This document shows positions 30,999 to 40,344 of a DNA stretch of 64,000 nucleotides, one piece after another. The notes beneath the pieces were generated by a model that was not told the DNA's origin, did no database searches, and was given only the letters and a program-made list of their open reading frames with translations. Each line of letters opens with the position of its first letter. The stretch's first letter is position 1. Source of the DNA: Stappia sp. TSB10P1A (GTDB lineage: Bacteria; Pseudomonadota; Alphaproteobacteria; Rhizobiales; Stappiaceae). The position numbers were made by a program, and so were the translations under genes. The stretch covers positions 62,001 to 126,000 of the forward strand of contig NZ_FYAU01000025.1 in the NCBI RefSeq assembly GCF_900185725.1. Reading direction: 5' to 3'.

Positions 30999-33900
30999 AT
31001 GTTCTCGCGGATCTTCATCAACCGGCCGAAATTCGCGCTGGTCATCTCGATCGTCATCACCATCGCCGGCGCGCTGGGATACCTGTCGCTGCCGGTCGAG
31101 CAGTTTCCCAACATCACCCCGCCGGTGGTGAACGTTTCCGCCAGCTACACAGGCGCCAGCGCGCAGGTGCTGGAGGAGACGGTGGCCGCGCCGATCGAGG
31201 CGGAGGTGAACGGCGTCGACAACATGATCTACATGTCGTCGAACAGTTCCGACAATGGCAGCTATTCGCTCAACATCGTCTTCGAGGTCGGGACCGATCC
31301 GGACATCGCCGCGGTCAACGTGCAGAACCGCGTCTCCCAGGCGACCAGCGTGCTGCCGGCCGAGGTAACGCGCAGCGGCGTCACCGTGCAGAAGGCCAGC
31401 ACCAACATGCTGCTGGTGGTGACGCTGTTCTCGCCCAACCGCACCTATGACGAGCTGTTTCTCGCCAACTACGCATCGATCAACCTCAAGGACGCCCTGG
31501 CGCGGGTGAAGGGCGTCGGCAAGGCCGACGTGCTCACCGACTTCGCCTATGGCATGCGGGTCTGGCTCGATCCGGACCGGATGGCCAGCCTGTCGATGAC
31601 GCCGGGCGATTTCATCGCGGCGATCCAGGACCAGAACCTGCAGGTGGCGGCGGGGCAGATCGGCGCGCCGCCGGCGCCCGAGGGCCAGCAGTTCCAGTAT
31701 ACGGTGCGGGCGCAGGGGCGGCTTTCGACGGCCGAGGAATTCCGCAACATCGTGCTGCGCACCGGCGAGGACGGGGCGCTGGTGCGCGTCGGCGACGTGG
31801 CGCGCGTCGAGCTCGGCTCCCAGTTCTACGGCGCCAACGGCCGTTTCGACGGCAAGCCGGCGACCGTCCTGGCGATCTATCAGGCGCCGGGCGCCAATGC
31901 GCTGGCGGTGGCCGACGGGGTCCGGGCGCGGCTCGAGGAGTTGTCGCGCTCCTTCCCGGAGGATGTTGTCTACGACATTCCCTTCGACACGACGGAGTTC
32001 GTCGAGCGCTCGCTCGACGACGTGGTCGTGACGTTGATGATGACCTTTGGGCTGGTCATCGCGGTCGTCTTCGTGTTCCTGGGCAACTGGCGGGCGACGG
32101 TCATTCCGACCATCGCGATTCCCGTGTCGCTGATCGGCACCTTCGCCGTGCTGCTGCTGGCGGGCATGTCGCTGAACACGATCAGCCTGTTCGCCCTGGT
32201 TCTGGCCATCGGCATCGTCGTCGACGATGCCATCATCGTGGTCGAGAACGTCGAGCGCATCATGGCGGAGGAGGGGCTGTCCGCCAGGGAAGCGACCGAG
32301 AAGGCGATGGGGCAGATCACCACGCCGGTGATCGCGACGACCCTGGTGCTGCTGGCGGTCTTCGTGCCGACGATCTTCATGCCAGGCATCACCGGAAAGC
32401 TCTACTCGCAGTTCGCCGTCACCATCTCGGTGGCGGTGATCATCTCCTCGATCAACGCCCTGACGCTGTCGCCGGCCCTGTGCGGGCTGGTGTTGAAAGC
32501 CCGCTCCGGGCCGCCGCGCGGTGTCATGGCGATGTTCGAACGGGGCATCGGCCATGCTCGCGATGGTTATGTCGGCATCGTCTCGCGCCTGCTGCCGCGC
32601 TCGTTCCTCGGCCTTGCCGGTATCGGCGCGGCGGTCGCGCTGATCGTGGTGATGAGCGGCCGCCTGCCGCAGGGCTTCCTGCCGCTGGAGGACCAGGGCT
32701 ACCTGATGGTCGACGTGCAGTTGCCGGACGGCGCCGCCCTGCCGCGCACCAGCGAGGTGACCGACCGGATGGAGGAGATGCTGGAGGCGATGGACGGCAT
32801 CCAGCATGTCATCATCGTCAACGGCTTCTCGATCCTCAACTCCGGCCTGTCGCCGAACGCGGGCATGGTCATCGTCAAGCTGACGCCCTGGGGCGAGCGC
32901 ACGACGCCGCAGCTCAGCGCCGACGGTATCCTCGCCCAGCTCTGGGCGACCTTCTCGACAATCCCCGGCGCCAACATCATCGCCTTCAACGCCCCCCCGA
33001 TCCCCGGCCTCGGCACCACCGCCGGCGTCGAAATGAAGATTCAGCAGACCGGCGGCGGAACGCCTCAGGACCTCGCCTCCGCTGTCGGCTCGCTTGTCTA
33101 TACGGCCAATCAGCAGCCTTCCATCGCCCAGGCCTATTCGACCTTCCGGGCAAATGTGCCGCAGCTTTTCGTCGATCTCGATCGCGAGCGCGCGCAATTG
33201 CTGGGCGTGCGGGTCAGCGACGTGTTCCAGACGCTGCAGGCCTTTCTCGGCGGCTATTATGTCAACGACTTCAACCTGTTCGGCCGCGTCTACCGGGTGA
33301 TGATCCAGGCGGAGGGGGCGTTCCGCGACCGGGCCGACGACATTGCCCGGCTGCATGTGCGCAACAGCGATGGAGAGATGGTGCCGTTGCGCTCCATCGT
33401 CAATGTGGAGAATGTGCTCGGGCCGCAGCTTCTCAACCGCTACAACATGTTCCGTGCCGCTTCGGTCAACGCGGCGCCCAAGGTCGGAATGTCGACGGGC
33501 GACGCGATCGCGGAAATGGAGAAGGGGGCGGCCGAGGCCTTGCCGGCCGGATATGCCTTCGAGTGGACCGGCACCGCGCAGCAGCAGCAAGGCGCCGGCG
33601 CGATCGTCGTCATCGTCTTGATGCTGTCGATCCTCTTCGCCTATCTGTTCCTCGTCGCCCAGTACGAGAGCTGGTCGATGCCGCTGGCGATCCTGATGTC
33701 GGTGACGGTGGCGCTGCTCGGCGCCTTCGTGGCGGTGGCGGTGACGGGCAGCGACGTCAACCTCTACACGCAGATCGGCATGATCATGCTTGTCGGCCTC
33801 GGGGCGAAGAACGCGATCCTGATCGTCGAGTTCGCGATGGAGGAGCGGGACAAGGGCAAGTCGATCATCGCGGCGGCGCGCGAGGCGGCGCATCTGCGCT

Positions 33901-34148
33901 TCCGGGCGGTGATGATGACCGCGCTCGCCTTCCTGCTCGGCGTCGTGCCGCTGATGACCGCGAGCGGGGCGGGTGCTGCGAGCCAGCAGGCCATCGGCTT
34001 CGCCGTGTTTGGGGGCATGCTGTTCGCCACCTCGCTCGGCGTTATCCTCGTGCCGGTGCTCTATGTGGTCATGCAGATCATCCGCGAGCGCCTCAAAGGC
34101 ATCTATGCCGGCGCGGATGTCCCCAGCGCACGCACGGAGAGCGCGTAA
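30999..34148 (+). CDS. RND multidrug efflux transporter (HAE1/AcrB family)
   Basis: 1049 residues, the standard AcrB length. Proton-driven inner-membrane pump. Twelve membrane helices with two large periplasmic loops; the N-terminus FSRIFINRPKFALVISIVIT, GIVVDDAIIVVENVERIM (helix 4 Asp pair for proton relay), GFLPLEDQGYLMVDVQLPDG and GLGAKNAILIVEFA (helix 10 Lys) are all present. Forms a two-gene unit with the adaptor. No TolC-type channel gene nor TetR-type regulator is adjacent, so the partner must be elsewhere. Confidence 0.94.
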   Translation: MFSRIFINRPKFALVISIVITIAGALGYLSLPVEQFPNITPPVVNVSASYTGASAQVLEETVAAPIEAEVNGVDNMIYMSSNSSDNGSYSLNIVFEVGTDPDIAAVNVQNRVSQATSVLPAEVTRSGVTVQKASTNMLLVVTLFSPNRTYDELFLANYASINLKDALARVKGVGKADVLTDFAYGMRVWLDPDRMASLSMTPGDFIAAIQDQNLQVAAGQIGAPPAPEGQQFQYTVRAQGRLSTAEEFRNIVLRTGEDGALVRVGDVARVELGSQFYGANGRFDGKPATVLAIYQAPGANALAVADGVRARLEELSRSFPEDVVYDIPFDTTEFVERSLDDVVVTLMMTFGLVIAVVFVFLGNWRATVIPTIAIPVSLIGTFAVLLLAGMSLNTISLFALVLAIGIVVDDAIIVVENVERIMAEEGLSAREATEKAMGQITTPVIATTLVLLAVFVPTIFMPGITGKLYSQFAVTISVAVIISSINALTLSPALCGLVLKARSGPPRGVMAMFERGIGHARDGYVGIVSRLLPRSFLGLAGIGAAVALIVVMSGRLPQGFLPLEDQGYLMVDVQLPDGAALPRTSEVTDRMEEMLEAMDGIQHVIIVNGFSILNSGLSPNAGMVIVKLTPWGERTTPQLSADGILAQLWATFSTIPGANIIAFNAPPIPGLGTTAGVEMKIQQTGGGTPQDLASAVGSLVYTANQQPSIAQAYSTFRANVPQLFVDLDRERAQLLGVRVSDVFQTLQAFLGGYYVNDFNLFGRVYRVMIQAEGAFRDRADDIARLHVRNSDGEMVPLRSIVNVENVLGPQLLNRYNMFRAASVNAAPKVGMSTGDAIAEMEKGAAEALPAGYAFEWTGTAQQQQGAGAIVVIVLMLSILFAYLFLVAQYESWSMPLAILMSVTVALLGAFVAVAVTGSDVNLYTQIGMIMLVGLGAKNAILIVEFAMEERDKGKSIIAAAREAAHLRFRAVMMTALAFLLGVVPLMTASGAGAASQQAIGFAVFGGMLFATSLGVILVPVLYVVMQIIRERLKGIYAGADVPSARTESA

Positions 34149-34254
34149 GAGAGGCCGGCGGGCGCGGGCAGGGCATCGGTCCGGGGGCGGTTTTCCACCC
34201 CCGGCCAATTCGCCTCTTGTCACGCCGCGCCCACATTGTTACAGGAACCCGCGT

Positions 34255-34330
34255 GAGCCTGTAGCTCAGTTGGTAGAGCAACTGACTTTTAATCAGTAGG
34301 TCCAGGGTTCGAGCCCCTGCGGGCTCACCA
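34255..34330 (+). tRNA. tRNA-Lys (anticodon UUU)
   Basis: 76 bases including encoded CCA. Acceptor GAGCCTG pairs with CGGGCTC (one G-T pair); D arm GTAGCTCAGTTGGTAGAGC; anticodon stem ACTGA/TCAGT around loop CTTTTAA with TTT at 34288-34290; T arm with GGTTCGAGCC. No duplicate of its 3' end is visible in the window, so there is no sign of an integrated element at this site. Confidence 0.97.
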
Positions 34331-34696
34331 TCAAGATCGCGGCGCTGTCGCAGTGTCCTGCGGTCGGTGAGCGAAGCGCGCTACACCGTGTCGCCTCGGC
34401 CTGCTGCGCCGGCTATCGGTCCAAGACACCGCTCCATTCGTCCAGAGCAATGATGGATCATGGTTTTTTCGCCCGCCGAGAGGCTGCGCCTATCGTTTGA
34501 TCGTCAGGCCAAGTGGAAAACGCTCTGTTCATGATATAGAGTCATGATCACAACCGGTCGGCGCGATCGGCGGGAAGGGGCTGCAACGGCGCAGTTCTTG
34601 ACGAGCGGATCGTGTCTCGACCAGTTCACCAATGCTGTGTACAACTACCGGCAGAGACAGGTGAACCCCACAACGACGGGACGGGCGCACGAGAAG
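34331..34696 (+). other. Gene-free stretch after tRNA-Lys
   Basis: 366 bases with no convincing gene. A TTTTTT run at 34464-34469 follows a weak 5-bp dyad (ATGAT/ATCAT) and could end the tRNA transcript. TCATGAT is repeated around a GATATAG near 34530-34545, possibly a promoter for the next small gene. Confidence 0.4.
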
Positions 34697-34993
34697 ATGT
34701 CTGACACCTCCGGCGGCAACACGACAGGAACGGCAGAATACGAGTTCCTCAGGGGGCATATCGCTGCGACGATGGCGCTGATCCACGGCCTGATCGCGCA
34801 AGGGGCCCTCGACCGCCAGGCTCTCGACGACTATTTCACCGACTATCTCAGCCGGCTGCCGCATACCCGCGAGACGCTGGCCCTGCGCCTCGTCATCGAT
34901 CAGTGGCGTCAGGGCCTGCGCGACGGACAGGACGAGGCGCAATTGCGCCGAAATTTCCTGGAAGTCATCTATGGCGGCAAGGGGCGGGACTGA
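34697..34993 (+). CDS. Small hypothetical protein
   Basis: 98 residues from ATG 34697 (MSDTSGGNTTGTAEYEFLRG). I do not recognise a family. The body is predicted helical and amphipathic (GHIAATMALIHGLIAQGALD, then RLPHTRETLALRLVIDQWRQ), with no signal peptide or membrane helix. The frame stays open back to ATG 34544, which would add 51 poorly ordered residues; GAGAAG abuts the chosen ATG, so the start is uncertain. Codon use looks like the host. Stands alone between tRNA-Lys and ccdA. Confidence 0.5.
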   Translation: MSDTSGGNTTGTAEYEFLRGHIAATMALIHGLIAQGALDRQALDDYFTDYLSRLPHTRETLALRLVIDQWRQGLRDGQDEAQLRRNFLEVIYGGKGRD

Positions 34994-35335
34994 CCTCTCG
35001 CCCGCCCGGTGGTCCGTTCCGTTGGAATAGATTGATTTACATCATGTTTTTCGTTCGCCGCCCTGCGGAAAGCTGCGACCCCTCCTGAGCGAAGACATCG
35101 CGGACCGCCTCCTGCGCCGCTCGCACCCTCCGTCTTCCCGCTCGCCAAAAGGTGAGGCGACTTCTCCGCCTCCGGGGCCTATATCGGGACGGGCCGACCA
35201 CACGCAAAAGCCGAATACGTAGTTGAGGCAAGGGGTCACATTGCCCTGCAGCGTGTATCCGCTAAGCCGAACGGTATCAGGTTCGGCGGCGCAAGAGGCG
35301 GCCGGCCGGTCTTCCGCCTGCAAGCAGGAATGCTC
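34994..35335 (+). other. Gene-free region before ccdA, with inverted repeat
   Basis: About 340 bases without a credible gene. Near its end GCCGAAC (35266-35272) and GTTCGGC (35281-35287) form a 7-bp dyad with 8-base spacing, 48 bases ahead of ccdA: an operator or leader hairpin. Confidence 0.35.
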
Positions 35336-36073
35336 ATGTTTCAGGACGTCACACTCATCGGTGCCTTCTTCGCGGGGCTGCTCTCCTTCGTTTCTCCCTG
35401 CGTGCTGCCGCTGGTCCCGCCCTATCTGGGGTTCCTCGCCGGCGTCTCCCTCGACGAGTTGACGGGAGAGGGGGAAGAAAAGGCCGACCCTTACCGGGTC
35501 TTCTTTGCCTCCCTTACCTTTGTCCTGGGCTTTTCGACGGTCTTTGTCGCCCTCGGCGCCAGCGCCTCCTTGATCGGGCAGGTGGTCACCCAGCATATCC
35601 AGGTGCTCGGCTACATTGCCGGGGCGGCCATCATCGTCATGGGACTGCATTTCCTCGGCGTGTTCCGGATCGGCTTGCTCTACCGCGAGGCTCGGGTGCA
35701 TGTGGAGCGCAAGCCGGCCGGCCTCGTCGGGGCCTATGTGATCGGCCTTGCCTTCGCCTTCGGCTGGACGCCGTGCGTCGGACCGATCCTTGCCGCGATC
35801 CTCTTCGTCGCCGGCAGCGAGGAGTCCGTGTCCCAGGGCGCGATCCTGCTCGGCGCCTATGCGCTGGGGATCGGCGTGCCGTTCCTGGTCGCGGGCCTGT
35901 TCGCCGGCCCGTTCATGCGGTTCATGAGCCGTTTCCGCAGGCACATGGTCACGGTCGAGAGGGCGATGGGTGTCTTTCTCATCGTGACCGGCGTTGCGTT
36001 CATGACCGGCCAGATGGCGCGCCTGTCCTTCTGGCTGCTCGAGACCTTTCCCGCGCTGGCCGTCATCGGCTGA
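35336..36073 (+). CDS. ccdA: Cytochrome c biogenesis protein CcdA
   Basis: About 245 residues with six membrane helices. Carries electrons across the inner membrane from thioredoxin to periplasmic thiol proteins. The redox Cys pair is visible: Cys in SFVSPCVLPLVPPYLGFLAG and in FAFGWTPCVGPILAA. ATG 35336 is preferred to ATG 35330, because the AGGA at 35326-35329 overlaps the earlier one. No periplasmic thioredoxin or ccm gene adjoins, so its client is unknown. Converges with the DMT transporter gene. Confidence 0.88.
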   Translation: MFQDVTLIGAFFAGLLSFVSPCVLPLVPPYLGFLAGVSLDELTGEGEEKADPYRVFFASLTFVLGFSTVFVALGASASLIGQVVTQHIQVLGYIAGAAIIVMGLHFLGVFRIGLLYREARVHVERKPAGLVGAYVIGLAFAFGWTPCVGPILAAILFVAGSEESVSQGAILLGAYALGIGVPFLVAGLFAGPFMRFMSRFRRHMVTVERAMGVFLIVTGVAFMTGQMARLSFWLLETFPALAVIG

Positions 36074-36083
36074 CGGTCCAAAG

Positions 36084-36115
36084 GGGCGGCGCCGAACTTC
36101 GGATCGCTGCCGCCC
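36084..36115. terminator. Candidate bidirectional hairpin between ccdA and DMT gene
   Basis: GGGCGGC (36084-36090) pairs with GCCGCCC (36109-36115), with an inner CCGA/TCGG dyad. It sits in the 55-base convergent gap. There is no U-tract on either side. Confidence 0.35.
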
Positions 36116-36128
36116 GGCAGGTCCACCG

Positions 36129-37109
36129 TCACTCGGCGCCCTGCGCCGGAGCGCGCAAGGGCAGCTTGAGGAGGCCGAGCGGGAGCAGGTCCGCCGCCTT
36201 GCGCCAGAGCGACACCGGCGCTGTCGCCATCACCAGGCCGGACATGATCAGCAGGAATCCGGCAAAGTGATAGGCGTGCAGCTCCTCGCCGAGAAATACC
36301 ACGGCCATGATCACCCCGTAGGGCGGCAACAGATACATGAACAGGCCGGCGGTTGACGGCCCGACCACCGCGATGCCGTGCTGGAAGCAGTAGAAGGCGA
36401 GGACCGAGGCGATCAGCGCCAGCCCGAAGATCGACAGCCAGGCATCCAGCGACGCGGGGAAGTGCCCGGTTTCGACGATTTCAACGAGGGTGAAGGGGGC
36501 GAGCGTGACGACGCCGGCAAAGGCCAGCGCGGCGAACAGCGAGATGGTCGGCACCGCGGCGAGGGTCTTGCGCTTCAACAGCACAGAATAGACCGCCCAA
36601 CTGAGGGCGGCGATCGCGAAGATCACATCGCCGGCGTTGAAGCGCAGGGCGAGGAGCTGTCCAAGCGATCCCTTCACAACGATCGCCACGACACCCAGGA
36701 TCGCCAGAACGATCCCGATGGCTTCGCGGCGGCCGATGGCGCGGCCGCGGAACAGCCATTCCAGCACCAGGATCAGCACCGGAGAGGAGGTGTAGATCAG
36801 GGTGCCATTGGTCGCGGAGGTGTATCTGAGGGCAAAATAGACGCCCGCGCCGCAGAACCACATTCCGAGCAGGCCCATGATGGTGATCAGGCGCCAGTTT
36901 CTCAGGATCTCGTCACGGTGCTGCTTCAGGCCGGGCAGGGCGAAGGGCAGCAGGATCAGGAAGGCGACGAGCCACCGCAGAAAGGCGAGCGTCCACGGCT
37001 CCACCGTCGCGGCGGCGGCACGGCCGATGACGATGTTGGACGCGAAAAACAGCGGCATGACGAGAAGCAGGGCATAGGCCCGCTGCCGGACATTGGTTGG
37101 ATCGAACAT
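36129..37109 (-). CDS. DMT-superfamily transporter (EamA domains)
   Basis: 326 residues, about ten membrane helices arranged as two EamA repeats. The first runs from LLLVMPLFFASNIVIGRAA to VVAIVVKGSLG, the second from DVIFAIAALSWAVYSVLLKR to GFLLIMSGLVMAT; YTSATNGTLIYTSSPVLILV is the family core. Likely a metabolite exporter of the inner membrane; substrate cannot be assigned. Converges on ccdA, and its upstream side faces the SPOR-like gene on the same strand 58 bases away. Confidence 0.85.
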   Translation of the reverse strand: MFDPTNVRQRAYALLLVMPLFFASNIVIGRAAAATVEPWTLAFLRWLVAFLILLPFALPGLKQHRDEILRNWRLITIMGLLGMWFCGAGVYFALRYTSATNGTLIYTSSPVLILVLEWLFRGRAIGRREAIGIVLAILGVVAIVVKGSLGQLLALRFNAGDVIFAIAALSWAVYSVLLKRKTLAAVPTISLFAALAFAGVVTLAPFTLVEIVETGHFPASLDAWLSIFGLALIASVLAFYCFQHGIAVVGPSTAGLFMYLLPPYGVIMAVVFLGEELHAYHFAGFLLIMSGLVMATAPVSLWRKAADLLPLGLLKLPLRAPAQGAE

Positions 37110-37167
37110 ATAAGGCCTGACTTGGGGGCGAAGGCTGTTGCGTCGGCCAGTCGCTCTGATCTCTAGC

Positions 37168-38214
37168 CTACGGTTCTAAGGCACGGACCTGAGGAAAGGG
37201 AACGGGTCGGCACCTGATACCTTCGTCGGAGATGTGGACGCAAGTCATCGCAGCATCCGCGGCATTCGGATAGGGGCCGGCATAGAGGGTCACGCCGTCG
37301 CCTGTCTCTGCTGCCAGAATGTGGCTTTGCAGTTGTTCGGGCAGGTCCTTGCGCGCGCTCCGCAGCTTCGACCATGCGGCCTCGGCATCGGCCTGGGAGG
37401 CGTAGCTGCCGAGATCGACGGCGAAATCGGTTCTCTGGATACGCTCCGCGCTGCCCGGAGCGATATGGCCTGCCGCCTGCGTCACGGCGAGGGAGGGCAG
37501 TGCGGGCGTCGGGTGGGCGTCCTGTCCGGCCGGCGCGGGAATCGATGCCGTGCTGCCGGGCGGTTCGCTTCCCGGCAGTGCGACGATCCGCACCGGCTGA
37601 CGGAGATTGTCCGGCAAGGCCGCACCGATCAGGTCGGCGACCTCCTTGTCGGGCGCAGCGGCGGTCGACGCCGGAACGGTCTTGTCAGGCGCCTTGCGGA
37701 CGTTCGGAGCGGGCAATGTCTCGACGGCGGTCGCACTTCCGGCACGGGCATCGACGGCGGCATCCACATCCTGCTGAAACCCGCTGGCGGCCTGCGCGGC
37801 CTGAACGGAGTTTGCATTCTCGGGGCCGACGGTGCGCTCGGCGAGCATCCTGTTGCGCTCGTTCAAAACGCTGGTGATGCGGCGCAATTCCGCGACCTCG
37901 CGGCGGAGCGTATCCAGTTCGGCCTGCATCATGCGTCGGGCCTGAGCCCCTTCGGTGCCGCCTTCGGACGGGTAGACCTCGATTCCACCGGCCGTGCGGG
38001 AGGTCACCGACGCCGTGGTGCGGACTTCTCCCGGCGGAGGAAGCGGGCCGCTGTCGATCTGCCGGCTGTGAAGGGGGAACTGGGGCGCAAGGAAGACGGA
38101 CGCCGATCCGACGATGGCGAACAGCATCGCCCCGCCGCCCCAAAGTGCGACGGACCGGGTGTCGCCGGAAACCCGTACCGGCTGCTTCCTCTTGCTCGAT
38201 TCCAGCGGTTTCAC
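37168..38214 (-). CDS. Membrane-anchored SPOR-like protein
   Basis: 348 residues. A short basic cytoplasmic N-terminus (ESSKRKQPVRVSG) is followed by one membrane helix (about 24-44), a coiled coil (about 92-128; AELDTLRREVAELRRITSVL), a long Ala/Pro-rich spacer and a C-terminal SPOR-type fold (about 265-340; TDFAVDLGSYASQADAEAAW and VTLYAGPYPNAADA). The topology suits binding denuded peptidoglycan at the septum. Divergent from glmS, whose product feeds peptidoglycan synthesis. The SPOR assignment is by pattern only. Confidence 0.65.
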   Translation of the reverse strand: MKPLESSKRKQPVRVSGDTRSVALWGGGAMLFAIVGSASVFLAPQFPLHSRQIDSGPLPPPGEVRTTASVTSRTAGGIEVYPSEGGTEGAQARRMMQAELDTLRREVAELRRITSVLNERNRMLAERTVGPENANSVQAAQAASGFQQDVDAAVDARAGSATAVETLPAPNVRKAPDKTVPASTAAAPDKEVADLIGAALPDNLRQPVRIVALPGSEPPGSTASIPAPAGQDAHPTPALPSLAVTQAAGHIAPGSAERIQRTDFAVDLGSYASQADAEAAWSKLRSARKDLPEQLQSHILAAETGDGVTLYAGPYPNAADAAMTCVHISDEGIRCRPVPFPQVRALEP

Positions 38215-38482
38215 GCCGCGTATCCCGCGCTTGTCTCGTCTGCGTCCAGAAAACGCCCGACATGGTTAACAAGGCTTGAAGTTTCTGTCGATACAAGGGG
38301 TTTTAGTCACTTTTGCCGAGACTGGCCGATTGGCGTTTCGGCTTTGTTTGCAAATCCATGTCACGAACTGAAACAGGTTTTGATTGTGCGCAGACGGGGC
38401 GCGTTCGCTAAGGGTGTGGCCACACACGAGGCGAGACGTCGGCGCGTCGGCTGCCTCCGCCGAGCTTTGGAGACACTCACAT

Positions 38483-40309
38483 ATGTGCGGAATTGTCGGG
38501 ATCTTGGGGAAGCAGCCGGTTGCCGGCCTGCTCGTCGATGCGCTGAAGCGCCTGGAATACCGAGGCTACGATTCGGCCGGGGTGGCAACGCTCGACGGTG
38601 GCAGGCTGCTCCGCTGCCGGGCGCCCGGCAAGCTCCGCAACCTTCAGGAGAAGCTGGAGCGGGCGCCGATCGCCGGCCTTGCCGGGATCGGTCACACCCG
38701 CTGGGCGACCCATGGCGCGGCGACGGAGGCCAATGCGCATCCGCACTCCGCGCCGGGCGTGGCGGTCGTCCACAACGGCATCATCGAGAACTATCTCGAG
38801 CTGCGCGGCGAGTTGCAGGCGGAGGGTGCGAAACTCTCCAGCGATACCGACACGGAAGTCGTCGCGCATATGGTCTCGCGGGAGCTTGCCCGCGGCGCCA
38901 GCCCGCGCGAGGCGGTGGCCGCGACGCTGCCGAAGCTCAAGGGCGCCTTCGCGCTGGCCTTCCTCTTCGAGGGTGAGGACGACCTGCTGATCGGCGCAAG
39001 ACGGGGTTCGCCGCTCGCCGTCGGCTATGGCGAGGGCGAGATGTTTCTCGGCTCCGATGCCATCGCGCTGTCGCCGTTCACCGACCGCATCTCCTATCTG
39101 GAGGAGGGCGACTGGGTGGTGCTCAACCGCGCGGGCTGCGAGATCATGGATGCGTCCAACGCGCCGGTCGAGCGGCCGGTGATCGCCTCGCAGGCCGTCT
39201 CGCTGACCATCGACAAGGGAAATTACCGGCACTTCATGGCCAAGGAGATCCATGAACAGCCCGAAGTGATCGGCCATACCCTGTCGCGCTATCTCGATCT
39301 CTCCAAGATGCAGACGGTCTTCGCCAATGGCACGTCGATCGACTTCGCGTCGCTCGACCGGCTGATCATCTCGGCCTGCGGCACGGCCTATTATGCGGGT
39401 CTCGTCGCGAAATACTGGTTCGAGCGCTATGCACGGCTGCCAGTCGACATCGATGTCGCCTCCGAGTTCCGCTACCGCGAAATGCCGATCCGCAAGGGTG
39501 ACATGGCCCTGTTCATCTCCCAGTCCGGCGAGACGGCCGACACGCTGGCGGGCCTGCGCTACTGCAAGGCGCAGGGCATCACGGTCGCGGCCGTCGTCAA
39601 CGTGCCGGAATCGACCATCGCCCGGGAGGCCGATCTCGTGTTCCCGACGATTGCCGGTCGCGAAATCGGCGTCGCCTCGACCAAGGCCTTCACCTGTCAG
39701 CTTGCCGTGCTTGCCTCGCTGGCGGTCCATGCCGGCGTGCAGCGCGGGCATCTGTCGGCCGAGGAGGCGGCCGCTCTGGTGCGGGCGCTGGCGGAGGTGC
39801 CTGGCACGGTCAACCGCGCGCTCTCGCTGGAAGCGGAGGTCGAGGCGCTGGCCCAGCCGCTGTCGCGGGCGCGCGACGTGCTCTATCTCGGCCGTGGCAC
39901 CAGCTTTCCGCTGGCCATGGAGGGGGCGCTGAAGCTGAAGGAAATCTCCTATATCCACGCGGAAGGCTACCCGGCGGGCGAACTCAAGCACGGCCCGATC
40001 GCCCTGATCGACGAGGATGTCCCCGTCATCGTCATCGCGCCGTTCGACCCGGTCTTCGAAAAGACGGTGTCGAACATGGAGGAAGTGGCCGCGCGCGGGG
40101 GCAAGGTGGTGCTGATCACCGACGAGAAGGGGGCCGCTGCCTGCGGCGCCCCGACCTGGCGCACCGTCGTCGTGCCGGATGTGCCGGAGTTTATCGCCCC
40201 GATCGTCTTCGCGCTGCCGGTGCAACTGCTCGCCTATCACACGGCCGTCTTCATGGGCACGGACGTGGACCAGCCGCGCAACCTGGCGAAGTCGGTGACG
40301 GTGGAATAG
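38483..40309 (+). CDS. glmS: Glutamine--fructose-6-phosphate aminotransferase (isomerizing)
   Basis: 608 residues. Makes glucosamine 6-phosphate, first step to UDP-GlcNAc for peptidoglycan and lipid A. Cys2 is the glutaminase nucleophile (CGIVGILGK), with the GYDSAGVA and HTRWATHG loops; from about residue 245 two SIS domains bind the sugar (ISACGTAYYAGLVAKYWFE, SQSGETADTLAGLRY, EGYPAGELKHGPIALID). GGAGA sits 9 bases before the ATG. No glmS ribozyme is expected or seen. A strong terminator follows; glmU is not next to it. Confidence 0.97.
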   Translation: MCGIVGILGKQPVAGLLVDALKRLEYRGYDSAGVATLDGGRLLRCRAPGKLRNLQEKLERAPIAGLAGIGHTRWATHGAATEANAHPHSAPGVAVVHNGIIENYLELRGELQAEGAKLSSDTDTEVVAHMVSRELARGASPREAVAATLPKLKGAFALAFLFEGEDDLLIGARRGSPLAVGYGEGEMFLGSDAIALSPFTDRISYLEEGDWVVLNRAGCEIMDASNAPVERPVIASQAVSLTIDKGNYRHFMAKEIHEQPEVIGHTLSRYLDLSKMQTVFANGTSIDFASLDRLIISACGTAYYAGLVAKYWFERYARLPVDIDVASEFRYREMPIRKGDMALFISQSGETADTLAGLRYCKAQGITVAAVVNVPESTIAREADLVFPTIAGREIGVASTKAFTCQLAVLASLAVHAGVQRGHLSAEEAAALVRALAEVPGTVNRALSLEAEVEALAQPLSRARDVLYLGRGTSFPLAMEGALKLKEISYIHAEGYPAGELKHGPIALIDEDVPVIVIAPFDPVFEKTVSNMEEVAARGGKVVLITDEKGAAACGAPTWRTVVVPDVPEFIAPIVFALPVQLLAYHTAVFMGTDVDQPRNLAKSVTVE

Positions 40310-40344
40310 TCCCGCGCACCGCGACAGACAACGGATCGAACACG

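Noticed and set aside
34255-34330. tRNA-Lys as an integration site for a mobile island
   Set aside because: No duplicated tRNA 3' end, integrase or atypical composition is found on either side within the window.
34441-34470. Terminator-like ATGAT/ATCAT dyad with TTTTTT after tRNA-Lys
   Set aside because: A 5-bp stem with a 2-base loop is too weak to be called; mentioned only in the gap entry.
38266-38280. TTAA-N7-TGAA near the SPOR-like gene, a near match to the CtrA site
   Set aside because: One half-site is off consensus, and a single weak match in a divergent region is expected by chance.
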